This document shows, in pieces, positions 42,124 through 50,037 of a DNA stretch of 54,512 nt. The DNA is from Syntrophaceae bacterium UBA1411 (GTDB taxonomy: Bacteria > Desulfobacterota > Syntrophia > Syntrophales > Smithellaceae). Position 1 is the first letter of the stretch, and each line of letters opens with the position of its first letter. The position numbers and the translations under genes are program-made. The stretch lies in the NCBI GenBank assembly GCA_002304995.1, contig DBPV01000076.1:1-54512 (forward strand). The letters are read 5' to 3'. The notes beneath the pieces were generated by a model, which was given only the letters and a program-made list of their open reading frames with translations, was not told the DNA's origin and ran no database searches.

Positions 42124-42846
42124 ATGCGTAAAATACTCTTGGTCGTTTTGATTGCCTTAATCGCTGTTTGGGGCTGTTCTCCGGAACCGCCGAAGACGGA
42201 AGAACAAAAGGCTTTCTATGCGCTGGGCGCGCAGCTTCAAAAACAGATATCCATTCTGGATCTCACAGCCGAAGAATTGAAATACGTGCAGATGGGCATG
42301 GCGGACGCGGCCGCCGGCAAGAAACTGGCCGCCGAGCCGGAAACCCACATGCAGAAACTCGGCGAAATCGCCCAGGTCCGGATTGCGAAAGCGACGGAAA
42401 ACAGTAAAGCCGCCGGCAAGGCGTATGCGGAGAAAGCCGCCGCCGAACCGGGCGCGAAGAAAACCGCCTCCGGTCTGGTGTACAAGGAAATCAAGGCGGG
42501 CACGGGCGCCCAGCCCAAACCCACGGACACCGTCAAAGTGCACTACGTGGGGACGCTGATTGACGGAAAGGAATTCGACAGTTCCGTCAAGCGCGGCCAG
42601 CCCGTTGATCTGCCTCTTACCCAGGTCTTTCCCTGCTGGGCGGAAGGCGTCGGCATGATGAAAGTCGGCGGCAAATCGAAGCTCGTCTGTCCTTCGGATA
42701 CCGCTTACGGCGACCGGGGACGTCCGCCCGTGATTCCCGGCGGATCGACGCTCGTCTTCGAAGTGGAGCTCCTGGAACTCAATCCGCAGGCCGCGCCTCC
42801 GGCGTCCGCCGCAAAGCCGGACGCGAAGCCCGCCGCGAAAAAATAG
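42124..42846 (+). CDS. FKBP-type peptidyl-prolyl isomerase, lipoprotein paralogue
   Basis: The 240-residue protein is closely similar to the preceding gene through the helical domain (EEQKAFYALGAQLQKQISILDL to about 110) and the FKBP domain (KVHYVGTLIDGKEFDSS, then CWAEGVGMMKVGGKSKLVCPSD). Its N-terminus differs: the signal sequence ends AVWGC, a lipobox, so it is probably a membrane-anchored lipoprotein. The start at ATG 42124 is preferred because GGAAAGG lies at proper spacing, as in its paralogue; an ATG at 42118 abuts that site. The tail is rich in Ala, Pro and Lys. A long hairpin follows the gene. Confidence 0.92.
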   Translation: MRKILLVVLIALIAVWGCSPEPPKTEEQKAFYALGAQLQKQISILDLTAEELKYVQMGMADAAAGKKLAAEPETHMQKLGEIAQVRIAKATENSKAAGKAYAEKAAAEPGAKKTASGLVYKEIKAGTGAQPKPTDTVKVHYVGTLIDGKEFDSSVKRGQPVDLPLTQVFPCWAEGVGMMKVGGKSKLVCPSDTAYGDRGRPPVIPGGSTLVFEVELLELNPQAAPPASAAKPDAKPAAKK

Positions 42847-42878
42847 TTTTGCAAGGGCGTCAGCAGCTGTCTTTTTTC

Positions 42879-42917
42879 CGGGAGAACGGGAATGGCTCCC
42901 GTTCTCCCGTCCGTCTT
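42879..42917 (+). terminator. Long hairpin terminator after the second FKBP gene
   Basis: Perfect 13-base arms, 42879-42891 (CGGGAGAACGGGA) and 42897-42909 (TCCCGTTCTCCCG), enclose a five-base loop. A TCCGTCTTTT tail follows, while six T residues precede the stem. Termination on either strand is plausible. Confidence 0.72.
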
Positions 42918-43021
42918 TTGGAAAACCCCCCAGCCGGAAAAGCCGCCTGTCTGTCTTTTGCGGCTTGTCCGTGGCTTGCCGGGTATCTCCGGACCGGATC
43001 AGCGCACCAGGAGAGTTGAAT

Positions 43022-44416
43022 TTGACATATTGGGATAAGTGGCTGGATGTGCCGGCCGCCGGGCTTCTTTTTAAAATTCTGAAAATCAGGCAAAAGCTCC
43101 GGCAGATACAAGACGCCATCGGCATGGATGAAGCCCGACTCGGGGAGTACCGGCTGGAGCAGTTGAAAAGCGTGATGGCGCACGCCTGGTCCCAGATTCC
43201 TCTGTACCGGGAGAAATGGCGGGCCGCCGGCCTTCGTCCGGAGGACGTCCAGTCGCTGGATGATCTGGCGAAGTTTCCGATCCTCTCCAAGGAAGAGCTG
43301 CGCAACGCGCCGCCGGCGGCGACGGGATTGTCCCGGGACAGACATTACGTGTTTAAAACAACCGGCTCCAGCGGCTCTCCGATCAGCATCGCCTATGACC
43401 GCGACAAGGGATTTTATGAAATCGCGCTGATCTCGACATTTTCCATCAATCTCCATTTTCAGCTGCGCCTGAAAAAAGGCATGAGCATCCTGGTGCTCGA
43501 CGATGAGGCCATGGAGATCCTGCCGGCGATCGAGTTTCCCCGGTTTAAGAAATTTCTGTTCGACGCGCTCGAACCGGTGGAAAACCAGATCGCGCACATC
43601 AACCGGGTGCGCCCGGATTATCTGGTCACCTATCCGAGCGTGCTGAAAAACATCGCGCTTAGAGTACAGGCCGACCAAATCAAAATCCACCAGCCGGCGC
43701 TGTTAATGACGACGGGAGAAAGCCACGACGATCATACGCGCAAAATTATCGGCCAAACTTTTGCGGGCGAACTGATCGACGGTTACGCGGCCACGGAGAC
43801 CGGCGTGATCGCGGTGGAGTGCCCGCGGCACAACGGACTGCATGTTCTGGATTACCGGGCGATTGTCGAGATTGTCGATGACGAAGGGCGTCCGGCGCCG
43901 CCGGGGCAGTCGGGCAACGTGGTGGTGACCGACCTCGTCAACAGGGCTTTTCCGCTCATCCGGTATTCGGGCATGGGCGACATCGCCGGCTACCGGCCCG
44001 GCCGCTGTACCTGCGGCTTGCGGGCGCTGCCGCTCCTCGACAGAATCGAGGGGCGCAAAATCGATTCCATTCTCCTGCCGGACAACAGGATCGTCCACCC
44101 TTACCGGTTGACGCTGCTCGTGCAGGATCTTCCCGGCGTGCAGAAATTTCAGATCCGCCAGGAGACGCAAGATGAAATTCTCGTTCTCATCGTGAGAGAT
44201 CCGGCCGGCGCCCGGGAGGCGTCGTCCGCCGAAGATCTGCCGCCGTACCGCGAACTGAAAAAGCGCCTGCAGGATGTTCTGGGCGGCGGCATGACCGTCC
44301 GCCTGCGGTTTGTCGACGACATTCCCCGCAGTGAAAATTCGCACAAGTACCAGACCGTCGTTTCCCTCGTCCATTCCCGGGGGCGCTTCCTTTCCGCCGG
44401 TGGAACCGCCGCGTAA
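43022..44416 (+). CDS. Phenylacetate-CoA ligase-like (PaaK/CapK family) adenylate-forming enzyme
   Basis: The family activates carboxylic acids as adenylates, usually forming CoA thioesters. The 464-residue protein has the P-loop-like KTTGSSGSPISIAYD (about 117-131), GYAATETGVIAVECP and the later DLVNRAFPLIRYSGMGDIAGYR (about 305-326). A C-terminal AMP-binding_C-like domain (about 360-455) ends with FVDDIPRSENSHKYQTV. Substrate cannot be told; CapK-like relatives act in polysaccharide synthesis and others on aromatic acids. The start is probably TTG 43022, nine bases after AGGAG; TTG 43016 is too close. The next gene, 169 bases on, is an ADP-forming acyl-CoA synthetase-like subunit, suggesting related acyl-CoA chemistry. 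Confidence 0.85.
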   Translation: MTYWDKWLDVPAAGLLFKILKIRQKLRQIQDAIGMDEARLGEYRLEQLKSVMAHAWSQIPLYREKWRAAGLRPEDVQSLDDLAKFPILSKEELRNAPPAATGLSRDRHYVFKTTGSSGSPISIAYDRDKGFYEIALISTFSINLHFQLRLKKGMSILVLDDEAMEILPAIEFPRFKKFLFDALEPVENQIAHINRVRPDYLVTYPSVLKNIALRVQADQIKIHQPALLMTTGESHDDHTRKIIGQTFAGELIDGYAATETGVIAVECPRHNGLHVLDYRAIVEIVDDEGRPAPPGQSGNVVVTDLVNRAFPLIRYSGMGDIAGYRPGRCTCGLRALPLLDRIEGRKIDSILLPDNRIVHPYRLTLLVQDLPGVQKFQIRQETQDEILVLIVRDPAGAREASSAEDLPPYRELKKRLQDVLGGGMTVRLRFVDDIPRSENSHKYQTVVSLVHSRGRFLSAGGTAA

Positions 44417-44585
44417 ATTCGGCCGTGTTTCCCGGGCCTGCAAAAAACATCGGTCCTCCCTCCTTGAATTCCCGGCCGTAATCTGGTAACGGCTACGGCA
44501 ACGTTTCCAGCGGAAAGCAATGGTCCGCGTGCTTTTGCCTTTCCGACCGTTGTTCCGACCACTTCACGAGCATGAGGGAAGAAAA

Positions 44586-46055
44586 ATGATTCGATCGATT
44601 GAAGAAAGTCCGCTGTATCCCATTATCAATCCCCGGAGCATCGCTTTTTTCGGCGCGTCCAATAATTTTCTGCGCATGGGGTCCATGATGCTGTCCTCCG
44701 TCCAGGCGCTGGGCTACGAGGGAAAAATCTATCCTGTTCACACGAAAGAAAAAGAAGTGCGCGGCCTTCCGGCCTATGCCGCCGTCGCGGATCTGCCCGA
44801 GGCGCCCGATCTGGCGATCATCGTTTTGCCTACGGACATTGTCTGCCAAACGCTGGAGGACTGCGGCAAAAAGGGCATCCGCCGCGCCATCGTCGTTTCC
44901 GGCGGATTCCGGGAGGCCGGGCCGGAAGGCGTCGAGCGGCAAAAGCAATTGACGGCCGTCGCCCGCCGCTACGGGATCCGGTTTCTGGGGCCGAACTGTC
45001 TGGGCATCGCCAATCCCTATCGCAAGCTCAATCCGACGACGATCACGGCGGAAGGGGATCCCGGATTTGTGGGACTGGCCTCCCAGTCCGGCAGCTTCAT
45101 CACCCAGATGTTCAATTACCTGCACCGCCAGGGGCTGGGCTTCAGCGCGGCGGTCAGCGTGGGGAACGAGGCCAATCTCGACATCGTGGACTGCCTGGAA
45201 TATCTGGGCGCCTGTCCGTACACGAAAGTGATCACGCTGTACATCGAAGGCATCACCCGCGGCAAAGCGTTTGTGGAAGCGGCCCGGGCCATCACGCCAC
45301 ACAAGCCCATCGTGGCCCTTTACGTGGGCGGGTCCGAAGCGGGGCGGAAGGCGGGGCTTTCGCATACGGGCTCCCTTTCCGGACCGAACGAAATCTACGA
45401 CGGCATTTTCCGGCAGTGCGGCATTCTTCGCGCGCAGACGCTTGCGGAAATGTTCGACTATGCGCTCGCGCTGGGCACCTTGCCCAAACCGGCGGGCAAC
45501 CGCGTTGTCATCCAGACGCATTCCGGCGGTCCGGGCGCCACGGCGGCCGACGCCTGCGGGCGCGCGGGTTTGACGCTGCCTGCGCTTTCGGCCGACACCG
45601 TGGAGAAACTCAAACCGATGATCCCCAAAACGGCCAGTACGGCCAATCCCCTGGATCTCACCTACAGCCTCAATTCATCGGAAAATTTTTACAACATTCC
45701 CGATATCCTGCTCGGGGAAAAAAACGCTGACGTGCTTTTGGCCTACATCCTGTCTCCCGGAATCTTCGTCGACCGCGTGCTCAGGGAAATGGGCGTTCCC
45801 GAGGAGGCGATTCCCGCCGAACGGGAAAGACTGCTCGCGCAGCATGCGGCCGAGTTTGCGAGCCTCAGGGAGCTCCATCCCGACAAGCCGGTTGTCGGTT
45901 TCACCTACCGGAGCCTTCAGGAAAAGATGGTCCGCAGTCTGCTCGACCGGGGCGTTCCCGTTTTTCCGGATCCTGAGCGGGCCGCGCGGGCCATTGCGGC
46001 GTTGCTGCAGTACCATCGGGGGCGCGACAAAGCGGCCGCCGGCAAGCGCCGGTAA
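44586..46055 (+). CDS. Acetate-CoA ligase (ADP-forming) alpha-subunit-like protein
   Basis: ADP-forming acyl-CoA synthetases make ATP from acyl-CoA in anaerobes. The 489-residue protein has a CoA-binding domain (about 15-140: INPRSIAFFGASNN, IYPVHTKEKEVRGLPAY, GPNCLGI). A succinyl-CoA-ligase-like flavodoxin-type region (about 155-300; ASQSGSFITQMFNYL, AGLSHTGSLSGPNEIYD) and a third domain with THSGGPGATAADACGRAGL (about 310-460) follow. The histidine in LSHTGS is a candidate for the phosphorylated residue. There is no ATP-grasp (beta) domain and no beta-subunit gene beside it. The ATG follows GAGGGAAG. It could act with a distant beta subunit or only bind acyl-CoA. Confidence 0.85.
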   Translation: MIRSIEESPLYPIINPRSIAFFGASNNFLRMGSMMLSSVQALGYEGKIYPVHTKEKEVRGLPAYAAVADLPEAPDLAIIVLPTDIVCQTLEDCGKKGIRRAIVVSGGFREAGPEGVERQKQLTAVARRYGIRFLGPNCLGIANPYRKLNPTTITAEGDPGFVGLASQSGSFITQMFNYLHRQGLGFSAAVSVGNEANLDIVDCLEYLGACPYTKVITLYIEGITRGKAFVEAARAITPHKPIVALYVGGSEAGRKAGLSHTGSLSGPNEIYDGIFRQCGILRAQTLAEMFDYALALGTLPKPAGNRVVIQTHSGGPGATAADACGRAGLTLPALSADTVEKLKPMIPKTASTANPLDLTYSLNSSENFYNIPDILLGEKNADVLLAYILSPGIFVDRVLREMGVPEEAIPAERERLLAQHAAEFASLRELHPDKPVVGFTYRSLQEKMVRSLLDRGVPVFPDPERAARAIAALLQYHRGRDKAAAGKRR

Positions 46056-46089
46056 TCGGAAGCCGGCTGTTTTGCGCCAAGCAAAGCAG

Positions 46090-46118
46090 TTGACTTACCC
46101 GCTCCGAATTTCTATACT
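46090..46118 (+). promoter_or_regulatory. Near-consensus sigma-70 promoter of the ankyrin operon
   Basis: TTGACT (46090-46095) and TATACT (46113-46118) each match five of six consensus positions and are exactly 17 bases apart. Transcription would start near 46125, about 80 bases before the ankyrin ATG at 46204. Confidence 0.8.
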
Positions 46119-46203
46119 TTCCGGCAGATTAAAAAACAGGATGAAGCGCCGCGGTTTTTTTTCAACGACAACGCCAAACGCTCCTGAAGCCCGGAGAAAA
46201 GCC

Positions 46204-48492
46204 ATGAACTGCAAAAAGCACCTCATCGGACCCTTCTTTTTGTTGCTTGCCCTTCTGCTGCCGGCCGGCAGTTTTGCGGACAGCCGGTTTCCGCTTCCCG
46301 ACGCTCCTCTTCTGGAAGCGATCAGAAAGGACGACGCCCCGGGCGTGCAGTCCCTTCTGGAAGCGCCCGGCGGCCGCGAGCTGGTCAACCGTCAGGGGGC
46401 AAGGGGGGACAGGCCGCTTGCGACGGCCGCCCGCCGGGGAAACCTGGCCATCGTCAAACTGCTCGTTGAAAACGGCGCGGCTCTGGACGGCGGACGGGAA
46501 GAGGGAGAAAGAACGCCCCTGCTCGAAGCCGCGTGGCAGGGACATGCAGACGTCGTTCAATACCTGATTGCGAAGGGCGCAGATGTGAACGCGGGAGGCA
46601 AGGGGCTTACGCCGTTGCTTGCGGCCTGCGCCCAAAGCAGTATTCCCATCGGCCCCCCCGGGAATAAGGCCAAAACGATCCGGATCCTCCTCAAAAACGG
46701 CGCGGACGTCAATGTCGCGGATGAGTCGTGGCTGAAAACGGGCCGGACGCCGCTCATGTGCGCCGTTTTGCACGGAGATCCGGCATTGGTGCAGGCTCTG
46801 CTGGCTTATGGCGCCAGGCAGGATATGAAAAACAAAGACGGAGACACGGCCCTGGCGCTGGCCAGGAAAAAGGGGCTCGAGTATATTGCGCAACTTCTGG
46901 AAAAAGCCGCCTCCGGCGTGCTGCCTTCGCCGCCCGTCGACGCCGCAACGGATCCGTTGTTTCAGGCGGTGAAAAAAGGGCGCTTGAAGGATGTGAAAGC
47001 GCTCGTTGCGGGGGGCGCGGACGTCAATCTCCGGGATTCCTCAGGAAGCACGCCGCTTTTGCATGCAGCCGACGGCAATTCTCCGGCAATGGTCCGCCTG
47101 CTTTTGCGCCTGGGCGCCGACGTCAACGCAAAGAACGGTTCCAACAATACGGCGCTGATTTATGCCGCCTTGAAGGGGCATGAGCGGGCGGCGGCGGAGC
47201 TTTTAAAAAACAAGGCCGATGCGAACGTCAGGAATATGGCCGGACAGGACGCCCTGATATTCGCGGCAACGGGCGGAAAAACGAAGATAGTCGGAGCTCT
47301 GCTGGCCGGCGGCGCCCGGACGGACAACACCTACGGCGAAGGAAAAACCGCGCTTCTGGCGGCGGCGAGCGGCGGCCATTCCGGCGTCGCTCAGCTGCTT
47401 CTGGCCCACCGGGCGGATGTCAACGCGGCGGACGACACCGGCCGGACCGCTTTGATCATCGCCTGCGAAAAAGGCGCGGCCGGCTTGGCGGAAGCACTTT
47501 TGCAGGCCGGAGCGGATGTCGGACACAAGTCGCAAGACGGAGATACGGCGCTCCATAAAGCCATTGCCGCCAAAAATATCCGGATGGTCAAAATGCTGAT
47601 CCGGCATGGCGGAGATTTCGACCGGCGGGAAGCATTGGGCCGGGCGGTGATTGCCGGCTATCTGGAGACGGTCAAACTTCTGTACACGAAGGACGCGGAC
47701 ATCAACGCGCGCGGCTTTGCCGGCGCGACGCTTTTGATGCTGGCCGCGGATGAAGATCCGGAACTGGTCAGGTTTCTCGTCGCCCGGGGGGCGGATGTGA
47801 CGCTGGCCGACGATGAGGGAAACACCGCCCTCATGAAGGCGGTGATGTCTTTTAAAAAAACCGGTCCGGCGACGATCAAATTTCTCGCGGCGCACGGGGC
47901 CGACGTCAATGCGGTCAACAAAGACGGCGAGACGGCGCTGATCCTCGCTGTCAAGAAGGACGACGTCCAGGCCGTCCGGACATTGATCGGCCTGGAATGC
48001 GCTTTGGGGACGAGGGACCGGGAAGGAAAATCCGCCTGGACGCATGCGTTTGAGCGCGGCAAGACCGATCTCGTGAGCCTGCTGGAAAAAGCCGGAGCGG
48101 CCAGAGATTACCTGGGCATGGAATGGAAGGGCCATGTATCGCGGCAAAAGGAAGCGTTTATAAAAATTGTCGAAACAAAAGAAGAATGGAACGATGTGTG
48201 GCGGCGGGCGCTGGAAAAGCCGGCCCCGGACGTGGATTTCGAAAATTATGTCGTGGCCTCGGTCTTTTTGGGCCACTCCGCCCCCTGGCTGTATTCCATC
48301 GGATTTGCCGGACCCCGGCAGCGCGGCGAAAGGTGGGTGATCTCTTACGCACTCCACGATGTGATGCTCCGTCTGGCCGGACCTTTTCAGGCGGGCGGCC
48401 AGTACGCGATGAAGGTGTTCGAAAAAAAGAAGGGCGCCGAAATGATTCTGGAAGAAGCCGGCTCCACATCCGGAAGCCGCCGCAGAAGGTAA
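46204..48492 (+). CDS. Exported ankyrin-repeat protein with PrcB-like C-terminal domain
   Basis: The 762-residue protein begins with a signal peptide (about 1-23, LLLALLLPAGSFA). Ankyrin repeats then cover about 30-620, roughly 16 to 18 units with the pattern TPLLxAAxxGxxxxVxxLLxxGADVNxxD; examples lie near 75, 105, 180, 280, 380 and 560. The last 120 residues (about 635-750) are different: EEWNDVWRRALEKP, DFENYVVASVFLGHS, LYSIGFAG and beta segments recall the PrcB-type protease-complex domain. That match is by eye only. The ATG at 46204 follows GGAGAA; a longer open frame upstream runs through the preceding gene and is spurious. It is the first gene of a four-gene group and probably scaffolds protein contacts in the periplasm. 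Confidence 0.88.
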   Translation: MNCKKHLIGPFFLLLALLLPAGSFADSRFPLPDAPLLEAIRKDDAPGVQSLLEAPGGRELVNRQGARGDRPLATAARRGNLAIVKLLVENGAALDGGREEGERTPLLEAAWQGHADVVQYLIAKGADVNAGGKGLTPLLAACAQSSIPIGPPGNKAKTIRILLKNGADVNVADESWLKTGRTPLMCAVLHGDPALVQALLAYGARQDMKNKDGDTALALARKKGLEYIAQLLEKAASGVLPSPPVDAATDPLFQAVKKGRLKDVKALVAGGADVNLRDSSGSTPLLHAADGNSPAMVRLLLRLGADVNAKNGSNNTALIYAALKGHERAAAELLKNKADANVRNMAGQDALIFAATGGKTKIVGALLAGGARTDNTYGEGKTALLAAASGGHSGVAQLLLAHRADVNAADDTGRTALIIACEKGAAGLAEALLQAGADVGHKSQDGDTALHKAIAAKNIRMVKMLIRHGGDFDRREALGRAVIAGYLETVKLLYTKDADINARGFAGATLLMLAADEDPELVRFLVARGADVTLADDEGNTALMKAVMSFKKTGPATIKFLAAHGADVNAVNKDGETALILAVKKDDVQAVRTLIGLECALGTRDREGKSAWTHAFERGKTDLVSLLEKAGAARDYLGMEWKGHVSRQKEAFIKIVETKEEWNDVWRRALEKPAPDVDFENYVVASVFLGHSAPWLYSIGFAGPRQRGERWVISYALHDVMLRLAGPFQAGGQYAMKVFEKKKGAEMILEEAGSTSGSRRRR

Positions 48493-48496
48493 GGCC

Positions 48497-49126
48497 ATGC
48501 GCGAAATTGCCGAAACGGCTTTTGGAAGAAACACGCTGGCGGCGGGGCTGGTCTGTCATGCCGCGGCCCTTGTGGCGGGCCTGCTGTCCGCCTCCGGCGG
48601 CACGGCCTTTTTTCAGATCGTTTATCCCGCCTCCTGGGGACTTTTGACCGCCGCCTCCTTTGCGCAGCTGCGCCACCGCGGCATCCGTCCCTTCGCCACC
48701 TGGCGTTTTTACCTGATCGCGGCGGCGGCGGTGTTCCCCGTTTTGGGACCGCTCATCGCGCTGGCCCTGCTCTACAGCGCGCCGGCGGGCGGTTCGACAA
48801 CGGGCGATCTGACAGGCTGGCCGGCCGCCCTTTTGCGGCTTCGGGCCAACATCCTGCTTCTTTTTGTTTTGCTCCTGGCTCTTTTTCTGCTCTTTGCCGT
48901 TTTGTCCCGGAAAGACGATCCGTATTTTCGACGGCAAAATGCCGCGGATGTTGCGTTACCCGGCGGCGTCAAATGCAAAATAAACCGGCTGCCGCTGGAG
49001 GCGGAAGACCGGTTGCTCGGAAGCGCAAAAAAGTATAGGAAGAAAACAGTGTCTTCTGCGGTCGGGTTCCGGAGATGCGGCTTGGCCGGGAACGCACAAA
49101 TCAGCACCGGGCTTGAGACCATGTAA
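48497..49126 (+). CDS. Unrecognised membrane protein with three or four hydrophobic segments
   Basis: The 209-residue product has hydrophobic segments at about 14-32 (LAAGLVCHAAALVAGLL), 38-54, 70-92 (FYLIAAAAVFPVLGPLIALALL) and 115-136 (ILLLFVLLLALFLLFAV). A basic, cytoplasm-type tail of about 70 residues without clear fold follows. I do not recognise a family. It starts four bases after the ankyrin stop codon, inside the likely transcript, so it probably works with its neighbours. The last 50 residues have a biased composition and might be a poorly constrained tail; the stop at 49124-49126 lies only 18 bases before the next ATG. Confidence 0.65.
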   Translation: MREIAETAFGRNTLAAGLVCHAAALVAGLLSASGGTAFFQIVYPASWGLLTAASFAQLRHRGIRPFATWRFYLIAAAAVFPVLGPLIALALLYSAPAGGSTTGDLTGWPAALLRLRANILLLFVLLLALFLLFAVLSRKDDPYFRRQNAADVALPGGVKCKINRLPLEAEDRLLGSAKKYRKKTVSSAVGFRRCGLAGNAQISTGLETM

Positions 49127-49144
49127 AAATGCAGGGAGGGTATT

Positions 49145-50008
49145 ATGCGCAGGGTTTTATTTTTTCTGGCCGTTCTGATTTTTCTGGCCGCGCCGCTTTA
49201 CGCCGCGCAATCCACGATCAAGATTGCGGAAGGGTCGTCCTGCATGGGCGACGACAAATCCCGCAAGCAAACCGAAGCGGCGGCGCTGGCCGAGGCCAAG
49301 CGCAACGCTGTCGAATCCGTCAAAACCTATGTATCGTCCGCCACCGAGGTTAAGGACTTCGCGCTTCAACAGGATCTGGTGTCCGCTTACGCCAACGCCA
49401 CGGTGACGGTTCTGGAGGAGCTGGAAAAGGGGTGGTACAAGGACCCCGCGACGGGCGACTGCTATCGGATCAAGCTCAAGACGGAAGTCGTTCCCGATGA
49501 AAAGGCGATGAAGAAGGCGCGGGACAAGGCCAGTGAGGCCGCCTGGGACGATCCGTCCCTGCCGCTGGCCGTGAAGGTCTGGACGGACAAGGCCGACTAC
49601 CGCGCGGGCGAGAAGATCCGGATTTATCTCAAGGGCAACAAGCCGTTCTACGCCCGGGTGATTTACCGCGACGCAGCCGGCAGCCACCTGCAGCTTTTGC
49701 CCAATCCCTACCGGCTGGACAATTATTTCCAGGGCGGCGTGGTCTACGAGATTCCCTCCGGCCGCGACCGGTTCGAACTGGAAGTTCATCCGCCCTTCGG
49801 CGAGGAAAACATCATCGTTTACGCCAGCGTGTCGGAACTGGGCGGACTCGCCCTCAGGGAAGAAGGCGCGGTTTTTGCCGTGAAGACCCGCGCCAAAGAC
49901 ATCGGCGTCAAGACGCGCGGTGTGAAAGTTCAGGCGGCGGCCGAAGGCAAGGCCGACGCGCCGGCGGAATTTTCCGAAGGCCGCGCGGCGGTCAAAACCC
50001 GCAAGTGA
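49145..50008 (+). CDS. Exported DUF4384-like domain protein
   Basis: The 287-residue protein has a signal peptide (about 1-20, FLAVLIFLAAPLYAA). Residues about 22-115 are an alpha/beta domain of the LPP20/FlgT_N kind (KSRKQTEAAALAEAKRNAVESVKTY pattern). Residues about 135-240 resemble DUF4384: VKVWTDKADYRAGEKIRIYLKGNKPFYARVIY, LLPNPYRLDNYF and a DRFELEV strand. DUF4384 domains occur in secreted, kinase-linked and surface proteins in many Gram-negatives; the function is unknown. The ATG follows GGGAGGG. It ends 29 bases before the BMP-Cache gene and is probably co-transcribed with it. Confidence 0.8.
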   Translation: MRRVLFFLAVLIFLAAPLYAAQSTIKIAEGSSCMGDDKSRKQTEAAALAEAKRNAVESVKTYVSSATEVKDFALQQDLVSAYANATVTVLEELEKGWYKDPATGDCYRIKLKTEVVPDEKAMKKARDKASEAAWDDPSLPLAVKVWTDKADYRAGEKIRIYLKGNKPFYARVIYRDAAGSHLQLLPNPYRLDNYFQGGVVYEIPSGRDRFELEVHPPFGEENIIVYASVSELGGLALREEGAVFAVKTRAKDIGVKTRGVKVQAAAEGKADAPAEFSEGRAAVKTRK

Positions 50009-50037
50009 AGCCGGTCTGAAACGAACAGGAGAGGAAG

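Noticed and set aside
45844..48492. Longer N-terminus for the ankyrin protein, starting at 45844
   Set aside because: It reads through the end of the upstream gene in another frame. ATG 46204 has a ribosome-binding site and starts a signal peptide.
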